Origin: Desulfarculus sp.
GTDB taxonomy: Bacteria; Desulfobacterota; Desulfarculia; Desulfarculales; Desulfarculaceae
Length of the DNA: 32,736 nt
NCBI GenBank assembly: GCA_003605055.1
Contig: QZKP01000015.1
Span: forward strand, 1 to 32,736
Direction: 5' to 3'
Shown here in pieces: positions 17,338-24,370 of the stretch (positions are counted from its first letter, which is position 1; every line of letters starts with the position of its first letter). The translations under genes were made by a program, and so were the position numbers. Below the pieces are notes generated by a model. The model did no database searches and had not been told where the DNA came from. It worked only from the letters and a program-made list of their open reading frames with translations.

Positions 17338-17424
17338 GCCACTCCGCGGCCTCGACGGCAAAACTGACGGGCCGCCCAAGACAAAGCAATCGCGTGGGTT
17401 GGGTTGCGGGGCCGCGCCCTTTCT

Positions 17425-18036
17425 TCAGTGTTTTAGGGGCTTGTCCGCGAATTGGGGGTAAAGCTCGGCCAGGCACTCCGGGCACAGGCCGTGGGTGAAG
17501 TCCACGTCCAGCCTCTTGCTCAGGTAGCGCTCCACGCTATGCCAGGTCTGAGCCTGGTCGCGCACCCTCTTGCAGCGGGCGCAGATGGGCAGCAGGCCCC
17601 TTAGCTCTACCAGCTCGCCGATGTCCTCCAGGAGGAGCAGGGCCAGGGTTTGCCCCTGGTAGACAAAGGGCGCGGCGGTGACCAAAAAGTAGGCCGGGGC
17701 GACCTCCCCGCCGCTGACCAGCTCCAGGCGGGCTTTTTGGCGGGTGACGGTGCCGGCGGCGAAGCATCGGTTCACCGAGCCCCGCACCACGCAGTCCGGG
17801 CAATGGGCCGAGCGGCCGCAGCCCGCGGGCGTGTCGCCGGCGTGCAGGCAGTGCAGGACCTCGCCGGCCCGGCGGCGCACCACCTGGGGCGGGTCCTGGG
17901 CCAGCAGGGCCCGGGCGGCCTGGTTGAAATCAACGATCTTTACGTCATCGTCCACCACGAAGATGGGCGAGGGCACCGCGTCGTACAAAGTCCGGTTGTA
18001 ATCCAGTCGCCGGTTGATGTCGCTGGTCTCGGACAT
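17425..18036 (-). CDS. PAS domain protein with Cys clusters and 'CxxCK...CPEC' tail
   Basis: This is a 203-residue cytoplasmic protein. Residues about 13-140 form a PAS sensor domain (YDAVPSPIFVVDDDVKIVDFNQAA) with an inserted Cys set: C63, C73, C79, C82 (CGRSAHCPDCVVRGSV). After EDIGELVELRGLLP comes a tail with C152, C155 and C185, C188 (ICARCKRVRD ... FTHGLCPECLAELYP). This tail is common at the end of PAS and receiver proteins in Deltaproteobacteria. The four tail Cys could bind zinc, and the PAS Cys could bind an Fe-S cluster or act as redox switches; both are inference. There is no kinase, cyclase or DNA-binding domain, so its output must go through partner proteins. AGAGGGGGG precedes the ATG. 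It stands alone between repeat-rich gaps. Confidence 0.85.
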   Translation of the reverse strand: MSETSDINRRLDYNRTLYDAVPSPIFVVDDDVKIVDFNQAARALLAQDPPQVVRRRAGEVLHCLHAGDTPAGCGRSAHCPDCVVRGSVNRCFAAGTVTRQKARLELVSGGEVAPAYFLVTAAPFVYQGQTLALLLLEDIGELVELRGLLPICARCKRVRDQAQTWHSVERYLSKRLDVDFTHGLCPECLAELYPQFADKPLKH

Positions 18037-18365
18037 GATCCCCCCTCTGGCGCGCCCGGCAAGGGGCAGCGAAAATTTGGCTGGCGGACAAAATATTAGG
18101 ATAATGCGCCGCCGCCGTCAACCTGGCGGGCGGCCCGGCAACAGAGTTGCCGAGGCCGCCGAAGGCGCCAGCGGTCGGGCGGTGTCCTCGAACCCCGTGC
18201 CAGACCTCTTGTCGCTCCGCGACCTGGACGGCGAGCTGTCTGGGCCACCCAAGACAAGGCATTCGCTACTCTACCTCGCCACACCCCTCTCGCCCCCGTC
18301 CTTTGCCTATGCTAGCCTTATTTGAAATAGGGCCTGCTATTACCTGAAGCGGGAGTGGGAGCACC
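18037..18365. other. Gap between PAS protein and CoA transferase
   Basis: This is a 329-nt divergent gap. It contains composite repeat III (18128-18250) and AT-richer flanks, which should hold the promoters of both neighbours. No -35/-10 pair with convincing spacing was found. No gene was seen. Confidence 0.6.
18128..18250. repeat. Composite double-hairpin repeat III (degenerate)
   Basis: This 123-bp copy runs from GGGCGGCC (18128) to GGCCACCC (18243-18250). Left hairpin: CGGCAAC/GTTGCCG around AGA. CCAGCGGTC is at 18168 and CCTCTTGTCGCT at 18205. The right hairpin arm reads CCTGGACGG where copies I and II read CCCAGACAG, so it no longer pairs well with CTGTCTGGG. Confidence 0.65.
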
Positions 18366-19880
18366 ATGCCTGAGCAACGCGTACGCTACGCCCCTTTGCG
18401 GGAAAAGATAACCACCCCGGCCGAGGCGGCCCGGCACATCGCCCACGGCTGCAACCTGTTCATCTCCGGCTTCACCGCCGGCTATCCCAAGCTGATCCCG
18501 GCCGAGCTGGTGAAAAGAGCCGAGGCCGGTGAAAAGTTCAAGATCAACCTCTTTGCCGGGGCCAGCACCGGCGACGCGGTGGACGGCGTGCTGGCCCGGG
18601 CCGGGCTGGTCAACTGGCGGCGGCCCTACATGAGCGACCGCAGCATGCGCGAGGCCATCAACCGCGGGGAGATACTGTTCAAGGACGACCACCTCTCGGG
18701 GCTCTCGGCGGCGGTGCGGGCCGGGGAGTGGGGCCCGGTGCACATGGCGGTGGTGGAGGCGGCGGCGGTCACCGAAGAGGGCCACCTCATACCCACCCTG
18801 AGCGTGGGCAACACGCCCAGCTATCTGGCCAAGGCCGAGAAGATGATCCTGGAGATCTGCGACGCGGACCCGCCGGAGCTGGAGGGCATCCACGACATCT
18901 ACATGCCCGAGGACCCGCCCTTTCGCATGCCCATCCCCATCTACCGGGCCGGCGACCGCATCGGCAAGCCCTACATCGCCCTGGACCCGGACAAGGTGGT
19001 GGCCGTGGTCTACAGCCAGCAGGCGGACACCTGCGCCTTTTTCTCCGAGCCCGAGGAGGTGGCGCTACTCATCGCCGAGCAGCTCCTGGACTTCGTACGC
19101 CACGAGGTGCGGCGCGGCCGGCTGCCCAAGGGCCTGCCCTGGCAGTCCGGGGTGGGCGACGTGGCCAACGCGGTGCTGGCCGGGTTCATGGACGACGGCT
19201 TCTTCAGCGAGCTGTCCATCTATTCCGAGGTGCTGCAAGATACGGTGCTGGACTTGATAGACCTGGGCAAGGTGCGCGCGGCCTCGGGCGCGGCCCTGAC
19301 CCTGAGCGAGCGCGCCCGCGACCGCTTCTTCCGGGAGCTGAACCGCTACAAGGAGAAGATCGTGCTGCGGCCGGTGGAGATAAGCAACGCGCCGGAGGTG
19401 ATCGCCCGCCTGGGGGTGCTGGCGGTGAACACGGCCCTGGAGGTGGACATCTACGGCCAGGTGAACTCCACCCACGTCATGGGCAGCCAGATGATGAACG
19501 GCATCGGCGGCTCCGGGGACTTCGAGCGCAACGGCGCCCTGAGCTTCATGGTCACGCCCTCGGTGGCCAAGGGCGGGGCCATCAGCAGCATAGTGCCCAT
19601 GGTCAGCCACGTGGACCACTCCGAGCACTCGGTGGACGTGATCATCACCGAGCAGGGCCTGGTGGACACCCGGCCCCTCACCCCCCGGCAGGTGGCCGAG
19701 GCCATGATCAACAACTGCGCCCACCCGGACTACCGCGAGATGCTCCTGGACTACTACCAGCGGGCGCGGAGGGAGGCGGGCGGCCACGAGCCGCACCTGC
19801 TGGGCGAGGCGTTGAGCTTCCACCAGCGCTACCTGGCCACCGGCGACATGCGGCCGGGCCGGGGGAGGGCCCAGGCGTGA
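18366..19880 (+). CDS. Acetyl-CoA hydrolase/CoA-transferase (Ach1/SCACT family)
   Basis: This 504-residue class I CoA-transferase family member moves CoA between acyl-CoA and a free acid (for example acetyl/propionyl/butyryl-CoA with acetate or succinate). The predicted catalytic Glu is E288 in SIYSEVLQD. The oxyanion region SGVGDVANAV (261-270) and the CoA-binding GIGGSGDFERNG (379-390) are present. The C-terminal HVDHSEHSVDVIITEQGLVDTRPLTP is typical of this family. Full length, no signal peptide. GGGAG lies before ATG 18366. Its stop overlaps the next gene by 4 nt. Likely role: activating acids such as those released by AOR, or recycling CoA in fatty-acid or succinate metabolism. True hydrolase activity is less likely than transferase, but not excluded. 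Confidence 0.9.
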   Translation: MPEQRVRYAPLREKITTPAEAARHIAHGCNLFISGFTAGYPKLIPAELVKRAEAGEKFKINLFAGASTGDAVDGVLARAGLVNWRRPYMSDRSMREAINRGEILFKDDHLSGLSAAVRAGEWGPVHMAVVEAAAVTEEGHLIPTLSVGNTPSYLAKAEKMILEICDADPPELEGIHDIYMPEDPPFRMPIPIYRAGDRIGKPYIALDPDKVVAVVYSQQADTCAFFSEPEEVALLIAEQLLDFVRHEVRRGRLPKGLPWQSGVGDVANAVLAGFMDDGFFSELSIYSEVLQDTVLDLIDLGKVRAASGAALTLSERARDRFFRELNRYKEKIVLRPVEISNAPEVIARLGVLAVNTALEVDIYGQVNSTHVMGSQMMNGIGGSGDFERNGALSFMVTPSVAKGGAISSIVPMVSHVDHSEHSVDVIITEQGLVDTRPLTPRQVAEAMINNCAHPDYREMLLDYYQRARREAGGHEPHLLGEALSFHQRYLATGDMRPGRGRAQA

Positions 19881-20521
19881 GCGAGCGGCGCGTATCCATA
19901 GCGGTTGACGAGCAGGTGACCCTGGAGGGCGGCTTCAACCCGGCCGCCTCGGCCTGGGGCGCGGCCCTGGCGCTGCACCCCCACCCGCTCTACGGCGGCT
20001 CCATGCACAACAACGTGGTGCTGGCCCTGGTGCGGGCGGCCCTGGCCGGGGGCCTCAGCGCCCTGCGCTTCAACTTCCGGGGCGCCGGCCGCAGCACGGG
20101 CCGGCACGAGGACGGGGTGGGCGAGCAGGCCGACGTGCTGGCCGCGGCCGCCTGGCTGGCCGGCCAGGCCCCGGGGCCGCTGGTGCTCCTGGGCTACTCC
20201 TTCGGGGCCCTGGTGGGGGCCCGGGCCGCGGACCGGACGCCGGGCCTGGCCGGGGGGGTGTGGGTGAGCCCGCCGTTGGTGCTGGGCGAGCTGCCGCCCT
20301 GGCCCCCGGGGGCCGGGCCGCTGTTGATCATCACCGGCGACCGCGACGAGTTCACGGATGTCGGGCGCTTGCGGGCCTATGCCGCGGCCCAGGGTGCACG
20401 GATCAGCCTAAAGACCCGCGCCGGGGGCGACCATTTCTGGTGGGGAGGCGAGAGTGCACTAAATGGTCAGATAGCCCCTTTTATCCTAGAAATTAGTCGG
20501 ACATTCAAATCAGGCTCCTAG
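19877..20521 (+). CDS. COG2945-type alpha/beta hydrolase
   Basis: This 214-residue hydrolase starts at GTG 19877, overlapping the CoA-transferase stop in GTGA, so it is translationally coupled. The COG2945 signature ALHPHPLYGGSMHNNVV (32-48) and NFRGAGRSTG are clear. The triad is S108 (GYSFGA), D157 (TGDRDEF) and H186 (GGDHFWWG). No signal sequence. The family is widespread and poorly characterised, and assigned names are mostly 'alpha/beta superfamily hydrolase'. Coupling to a CoA transferase hints at an acyl-CoA or ester substrate; this is inference from gene position only. Confidence 0.85.
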   Translation: MSERRVSIAVDEQVTLEGGFNPAASAWGAALALHPHPLYGGSMHNNVVLALVRAALAGGLSALRFNFRGAGRSTGRHEDGVGEQADVLAAAAWLAGQAPGPLVLLGYSFGALVGARAADRTPGLAGGVWVSPPLVLGELPPWPPGAGPLLIITGDRDEFTDVGRLRAYAAAQGARISLKTRAGGDHFWWGGESALNGQIAPFILEISRTFKSGS

Positions 20522-20574
20522 CATCAAGATTTTGGGGGCCTAAAAAAATAATCCACTACATATAGATTTTTTGG

Positions 20575-20603
20575 TTGACTTACGTTTTTGTGCTTGCTAG
20601 GGT
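20575..20603 (+). promoter_or_regulatory. Extended -10 promoter for the predicted RNA
   Basis: TTGACT (20575-20580), 17-nt spacer, TAGGGT (20598-20603), with TGC directly before the -10 box (extended -10). The predicted start is near 20608-20610. Confidence 0.6.
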
Positions 20604-20604
20604 G

Positions 20605-20784
20605 AAGAGGACATAGAATGCACTGTTCCGGATGGGCGTTCGCCCTCTCTCTGCCTAGCAAGCGCCTCGTAAGCCCTCGGACAGGGTGAATAGACGATTG
20701 CCGGGCAGTTGTTTCCCCCCAGGAAGGTCAGTGGCCTTCCCCCCTCCCCGCGCAGGGCCGGCTCCGCACCGGCCCTGTCCTTTT
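20605..20784 (+). ncRNA. Predicted structured small RNA or leader RNA, unassigned
   Basis: Between a promoter and a terminator lies a segment of about 175 nt with nested pairing. CUGCC (20651-20655) pairs with GGCAG (20704-20708), GCAA (20658-20661) with UUGC (20698-20701), UCGU (20667-20670) with ACGA (20694-20697), and CCCU (20674-20677) with AGGG (20683-20686). Additional hairpins are GGGC-GUUC-GCCC (20634-20645) and GGAAGGUC-AGU-GGCCUUCC (20722-20740). The 5' end AAGAGGACA can pair with UGUCCUUUU at the 3' end. Length and end-to-end pairing recall 6S RNA, but I do not see its conserved core. A riboswitch/attenuator leader of the downstream kinase is the other option. Folding was done by eye. 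Confidence 0.5.
20753..20784 (+). terminator. Terminator of the predicted RNA
   Basis: CAGGGCCGG (20753-20761) pairs perfectly with CCGGCCCTG (20769-20777) across a 7-nt loop, followed by TCCTTTT. The stem is strong and the T-tract moderate. Confidence 0.75.
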
Positions 20785-20801
20785 GCCCTCCTGGACATTT
20801 C

Positions 20802-20830
20802 TTGCCTCGGCCGGACCTGCGTGATAAAAG
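20802..20830 (+). promoter_or_regulatory. Promoter candidate for the sensor kinase
   Basis: TTGCCT (20802-20807), 17-nt spacer, TAAAAG (20825-20830); each box matches 4 of 6 consensus bases. It would give a leader of roughly 30 nt before ATG 20868. Confidence 0.45.
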
Positions 20831-20867
20831 ACTAGACAATCCATAAATTACAACCCCCCGGAGCCGC

Positions 20868-21998
20868 ATGGCCGACGACCGCCCGGAAAACTCCACCCTC
20901 AGCGAGCTGCGCGAGGCGGCCCAGCAGTTGGAGAAGTTCCGCCAGATCGTGGAGACGGCCGAGCTGGCCGTGGTGACCATCAACGAGAACCACGAGGTGG
21001 TCTACATGAACCGGGCGGCGGAGAAGATGTTCGGCTACTCCCGGGAGGAGATCATGGGCGGGGACCTCTCCCCCCTGATCCCCGCGGAGCACCGGGACCG
21101 CCACCGGCACTACGTGGAGCGCTACGTGCGCACCGGCCACGCCAAGCTCATGGGCCACGCCGCCCAGGTGGAGGCCCAGCGCCGCGACGGCGCCCGCTTC
21201 CCCATGCAGATCAGCTTCAGCGAGGCCGAGGTGGCCGGGGGCCGGCTGTTCACGGCCATCATGCGCGACCTGAGCCAGGAGCACGACCTGGCCGAGCAGG
21301 TGCGGCGCAGCGGCCGCCTGGCCATCCTGGGGGAGATGGTGGCCACGGTCACCCACGAGATCCGCTCGCCCCTGGCCCTGATCGGCGGCTTCGCCCGCCA
21401 GGTGGCCAAGGAGCCGGGCCTGAACGAGAAGGCCCAGCACAAGCTGGAGATCATCATCCAGGAGGTGGGCCGCCTGGAGAGCATCCTCAACGAGCTGGGC
21501 GACCTCTCCCGTCCCCAGAAGTACAACTGGCAGGAGATTGACCTGGGCCAGGTGGTGGCGCACGTGGGCGAGTTGATGGACCCCCAGCTCAAGGGCCAGA
21601 AGTGCAAGCTGACCGTGATCCGCCACCCCAACCTGCCGCTGATCATGGCCGACCGCGACCGCCTGAGCCAGGTGCTGATCAACCTGCTCAACAACGCCAT
21701 GCAGGCCGGCGAGGGCCAGCCCCAGGTGGAGGTGGAGGTGGGCCCCAACGGGGCGGGCGGGGTGCTCCTGGAGGTGCGCGACCAGGGCGGCGGCATCCTG
21801 CCCCAGATCAAGGACAAGCTGTTCACGCCGTTTTTCACCACCAAGGAGGGGGGCACCGGCCTGGGCCTGCCCGTGGCCCGGCGCATCGTGGAGGAGCACG
21901 GCGGCAAGATCGAGATGGAGGACAATGACCGGGGCGGCGCCACGGTGCGCATAACCCTGCCCGGCCCGCCGGCCGTGCAGCAGAAGCTGCCGCTGTAG
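20868..21998 (+). CDS. PAS-domain sensor histidine kinase
   Basis: This 376-residue soluble two-component kinase has a PAS domain at about 22-140 (VETAELAVVTINENHEVVYMNRAAEKMFGYSRE). A HisKA dimerisation domain follows with phospho-acceptor H163 (VTHEIRSPLALIGGF), then an HATPase_c domain with N276 in INLLNNAMQA, the G1 box DQGGGI, the F box FFTTKEGG and G2 box TGLGLPVARRI. No transmembrane segment or signal is present, so it senses a cytoplasmic cue. GGAG lies just before the ATG. There is no adjacent response regulator: the next gene is a DUF2971 protein of different base composition. It is therefore an orphan kinase whose partner must be elsewhere. A structured RNA unit precedes it. Confidence 0.93.
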   Translation: MADDRPENSTLSELREAAQQLEKFRQIVETAELAVVTINENHEVVYMNRAAEKMFGYSREEIMGGDLSPLIPAEHRDRHRHYVERYVRTGHAKLMGHAAQVEAQRRDGARFPMQISFSEAEVAGGRLFTAIMRDLSQEHDLAEQVRRSGRLAILGEMVATVTHEIRSPLALIGGFARQVAKEPGLNEKAQHKLEIIIQEVGRLESILNELGDLSRPQKYNWQEIDLGQVVAHVGELMDPQLKGQKCKLTVIRHPNLPLIMADRDRLSQVLINLLNNAMQAGEGQPQVEVEVGPNGAGGVLLEVRDQGGGILPQIKDKLFTPFFTTKEGGTGLGLPVARRIVEEHGGKIEMEDNDRGGATVRITLPGPPAVQQKLPL

Positions 21999-22073
21999 GT
22001 GGGAATCGGTGCAGCGCATACAGCCCACGAATAGGAGTGTTCCCGATGTACGTATATTGGGAGTGATGTAGGA

Positions 22074-22940
22074 ATGATCGATACAGAAAATATAATTCTT
22101 GAAGAAATATTGAGCCGCCAGCCGCCAGCCACTCTCTACCACTATACTACGCAGGTTGGGTTGCTTGGTATTATTAAAACCAAAGAGATTTGGGCCACAC
22201 ATACTCAATATATGAATGATCGTCGCGAATATCTACATGCTGTGGATTTAGTACGGCAAGAAATTGAAAGTAGAGTTGAAACTGTTACTGATGATAATGC
22301 AAAGGCCGCATTGAATGAGATGCACGGTTGTCTTGAAGGTAATGAAATCATCAATGTTTGTGTTTGCTCTTTTTCGGAGGTAAGAGATTCTCTGTCACAG
22401 TGGCGGGCTTATGGAGATAGAGCTTCGGGGTTCGCTATTGGCTTTTCGGGGCAATTTATTGCTGATAGAGTGAGGGGTAGCCAGGATTTTAAATTAGTTC
22501 AGTGCCTGTACTCCTTAGAAGAACAAAAAACATTAATAAAGGCTTTGGTAGAAAAAGTACTACAAGAAAATCTCGGGAGAAGCGACGTATCAGCGCAAGA
22601 TGAATTGCCTCCCGGAGGCAACCTTACTGCTTACTTACATAAGTACGCCCCCATACTTAAAAATGCTGCCTTTTCGGAAGAAAAGGAGTGGAGAATAATT
22701 TCACGTCCCCTTAGTTGCAAGTCTGCCAACTTTGATTATCGAGAAGGGAACTCGATGCTAATTCCTTATTACAAACTTATTCTAGCTGATAAAAGTACGC
22801 CCTTAGAATTGCATGAAATTGTTGTCGGTCCTACGCCAAATTATATTCAATCTGTGGACTCAGTTACTGGGTTTCTAGTAAGGCATGGCTACCGGGAAAT
22901 CCCGGTAAGCTTGTCATCCGTGCCTTACCGCAATTGGTGA
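22074..22940 (+). CDS. DUF2971 family protein (AT-rich, probably acquired)
   Basis: This is a 288-residue protein of the DUF2971 family. Conserved blocks are LYHYTTQVGLLGIIKTKEIWATHTQYMND (21-49), CSFSEVRDSLSQWRAYGDRASGFAIGFS (98-125) and EEKEWRIISRP in the C-terminal half. The function of the family is not established. The N-terminal H-Y-T...GL..I pattern resembles the first motif of ADP-ribosyltransferase-fold proteins such as DarT; that is a suggestion only. Base composition and codon use (many A/T third positions) are sharply different from all neighbours except the 27169 gene. This points to horizontal transfer, possibly a defence cargo. It has its own terminator. No signal peptide. Confidence 0.85.
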   Translation: MIDTENIILEEILSRQPPATLYHYTTQVGLLGIIKTKEIWATHTQYMNDRREYLHAVDLVRQEIESRVETVTDDNAKAALNEMHGCLEGNEIINVCVCSFSEVRDSLSQWRAYGDRASGFAIGFSGQFIADRVRGSQDFKLVQCLYSLEEQKTLIKALVEKVLQENLGRSDVSAQDELPPGGNLTAYLHKYAPILKNAAFSEEKEWRIISRPLSCKSANFDYREGNSMLIPYYKLILADKSTPLELHEIVVGPTPNYIQSVDSVTGFLVRHGYREIPVSLSSVPYRNW

Positions 22941-22968
22941 AAAATTGTGATATCTTAGGCCATAGGGT

Positions 22969-22995
22969 GCTTAAGCGCATCTTAAGCCGTTTTTT
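22969..22995 (+). terminator. Intrinsic terminator of the DUF2971 gene
   Basis: GCTTAAG (22969-22975) pairs perfectly with CTTAAGC (22981-22987) across CGCAT, followed by CG and six T. Its AT content matches the gene and not the host background, so it probably arrived with it. Confidence 0.88.
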
Positions 22996-23040
22996 GCCCC
23001 GCCCCGCCTCTTTATCCCGCCGCCGCCCCGCGCTATACTT

Positions 23041-23070
23041 AGGGCGGGTTAGCGCGGCGTAACCCGCCTT
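23041..23070. repeat. Dispersed palindrome (GGCGGGTTA ... TAACCCGCC)
   Basis: A perfect 9-bp inverted repeat (23043-23051 with 23060-23068) with an 8-nt G+C loop. It matches the widespread bacterial intergenic palindrome of the type GGGTTAGCGCAGCGTAACCC. It lies at the 3' side of both the DUF2971 gene and the polyferredoxin gene and may act on either transcript. Confidence 0.6.
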
Positions 23071-23104
23071 CTGCTTTCGGCCCCGCGCGACCCGCCTTCC
23101 ACCG

Positions 23105-24184
23105 TCAATCCAACTGCACCTTGGGGTGGCTGATGGCTGGCGAGTCTATCTGCCTGAGCAGGCCCCGCAGCTCAGCCTGGGGCACCGCGCTCTGCCAGTG
23201 GCCGCTCACCTCGGCCGCGAACACCGCCGCCAAAAACACCCCGCCCACCACCAGGCCCAGAACCGCGGGGCTCCAGTTCAGGCGCTTGCTCCCGGCGCTC
23301 TTCATCCGCAGGGTGTCCGCCACCGGGCAGACCCGGGTGCAGTCCAGGCAGCCGGAGCACTCGGGGCTGATGATGCGCGCCTTGTCCGCCACGGGCAGGC
23401 CGTGCGGGCAGACCTGGCTGCAGCGGCGGCAGTTGGTGCAGGTGCCGGCGTTGCGCTCCACCCGGGTGGGGGAGAGCAGAGCCAGCAGCCCCATGAGCGC
23501 GCCGTAGGGGCACAGATAGCGGCACCAGAAGTTGCGCACCAGCAGCGAAAGCAGCACCAGGCTGGCCAGCACCGCCGCGGTCAGCCCGCTCATCTGGGTG
23601 AAGAAGTGGAGCATCTTCACGTCCGAGAGCTTGTAGTAGGGGCCGTTCAGGAAGGCCACCATCTCCATGACCCCCATGCGCAGGATGGCCCAGAAGAAGA
23701 ACGCCAGCAGCAGATACTTGAGGCTGCGCAGGGGCAGGTCCAGCCAGGCCGGCAGCCGCCAGTTGCGCCCCCAGAGGCGCTGTCCCGCCTTCCACAGCCA
23801 CTCGGATATGGTGCCCGCCGGACAGAACCAGCCGCAGAAGGACTTGCGCAGGGCCAGGCAGACCAGGGCCGCGTAGCCCAGGATGACCATGGCCGCCGGG
23901 TGCACCGGGTCCCAGAAGCCGGTGCGCAGGAACAGGTTCCAGCCCATGAGCGCGCCGATGGGCAGAAAGCCCTCCACCCCCGGCGGCCGCTGCACGCTGA
24001 TGTCCCCCTGGCCCAGGGCCTGCTGCACGAAGAAATAGAACTGCACCCCCAGGGCCAGGGTGAGCAGCAGCACGCCCAGTTGGAACCAGTTGCGCCCGCC
24101 CCAGGCATAGGGCCGGGCCGCCCGGCGGGTCCGGGGCCGGGCCGGCGGCTCGGGCGCGGGGGAGGTGACCTCTGGCTGCGGCAT
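23105..24184 (-). CDS. NapH/YccM-like membrane 4Fe-4S polyferredoxin
   Basis: This 359-residue membrane protein has about five hydrophobic helices and two kinds of Cys motifs. Paired FCGWFCPAG (C117, C121) and CRYLCPYGA (C221, C225) lie at helix ends, as in NapH, NosR and RdxA/CcoG. A soluble 2[4Fe-4S] ferredoxin domain has C249-C252-C255-C259 (CTNCRRCSQVCP) and C276-C279-C282-C286 (CSGCLDCTRVCP). A last helix follows at about 305-323. It should pass electrons between the quinone pool or a membrane donor and a periplasmic or cytoplasmic partner. The partner is not encoded nearby. The start ATG 24184 has GGAG 11 nt upstream; longer frames upstream are in G+C shadow sequence. Confidence 0.87.
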   Translation of the reverse strand: MPQPEVTSPAPEPPARPRTRRAARPYAWGGRNWFQLGVLLLTLALGVQFYFFVQQALGQGDISVQRPPGVEGFLPIGALMGWNLFLRTGFWDPVHPAAMVILGYAALVCLALRKSFCGWFCPAGTISEWLWKAGQRLWGRNWRLPAWLDLPLRSLKYLLLAFFFWAILRMGVMEMVAFLNGPYYKLSDVKMLHFFTQMSGLTAAVLASLVLLSLLVRNFWCRYLCPYGALMGLLALLSPTRVERNAGTCTNCRRCSQVCPHGLPVADKARIISPECSGCLDCTRVCPVADTLRMKSAGSKRLNWSPAVLGLVVGGVFLAAVFAAEVSGHWQSAVPQAELRGLLRQIDSPAISHPKVQLD

Positions 24185-24311
24185 CGCTGCCCGTCTCCAG
24201 GTTGAGGCCAGCCGGGGCTCCCGGCGCAAAGGCGGAGGCCATGGCGGCCCCCGCCCTTTCAATGCTGACAGGCAGGGCCGGGCCTGTAAAGGGCCGGCCG
24301 GGCCTGGGTCT

Positions 24312-24339
24312 TTCACCAGGCGCCGGCTCGCGCTATACT
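24312..24339 (+). promoter_or_regulatory. Promoter for the def-fmt-rsmB operon
   Basis: TTCACC (24312-24317), 16-nt spacer, TATACT (24334-24339). The predicted start near 24346 leaves about 25 nt before the def ATG. The -10 region CGCGCTATACTTAGG also occurs at 23029-23043. Confidence 0.55.
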
Positions 24340-24370
24340 TAGGCCCAACCAGGACGAGATTGAACCGAGC

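Larger units (their letters stand above)
16737..17424. other. Repeat-rich, gene-free region
   Basis: I see no credible gene here. Short open frames follow the repeats and have no ribosome-binding sites. The stretch contains two composite double-hairpin elements (16849-16980, 17174-17337), two GTAG-to-CCAAC palindromic direct repeats (16777-16842 and 17003-17061), an ATTGCCACG/CTCGCAAAGACA-type dispersed repeat (17072-17145), and a partial tail repeat near 17376-17411. It looks like a site of repeated insertion of small non-autonomous elements between two convergent genes. Confidence 0.7.
20522..20867. other. Gap holding a predicted small RNA unit and kinase promoter
   Basis: This 346-nt region has no coding frame that looks real. 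It is AT-rich just after the hydrolase stop, then contains a promoter (20575-20603), a structured transcript (about 20605-20784), a terminator, and a second promoter (20802-20830) before the sensor kinase. Confidence 0.7.

Noticed and set aside
16849..18250. CRISPR array
   Set aside because: The repeats are large, palindromic and irregularly spaced, with no uniform spacers and no cas genes.
20605..20784. Firm call as 6S RNA, SRP RNA, tmRNA or RNase P RNA
   Set aside because: Length and closing stem suit 6S, but no conserved core of any of these could be matched by eye. It is left as unassigned.
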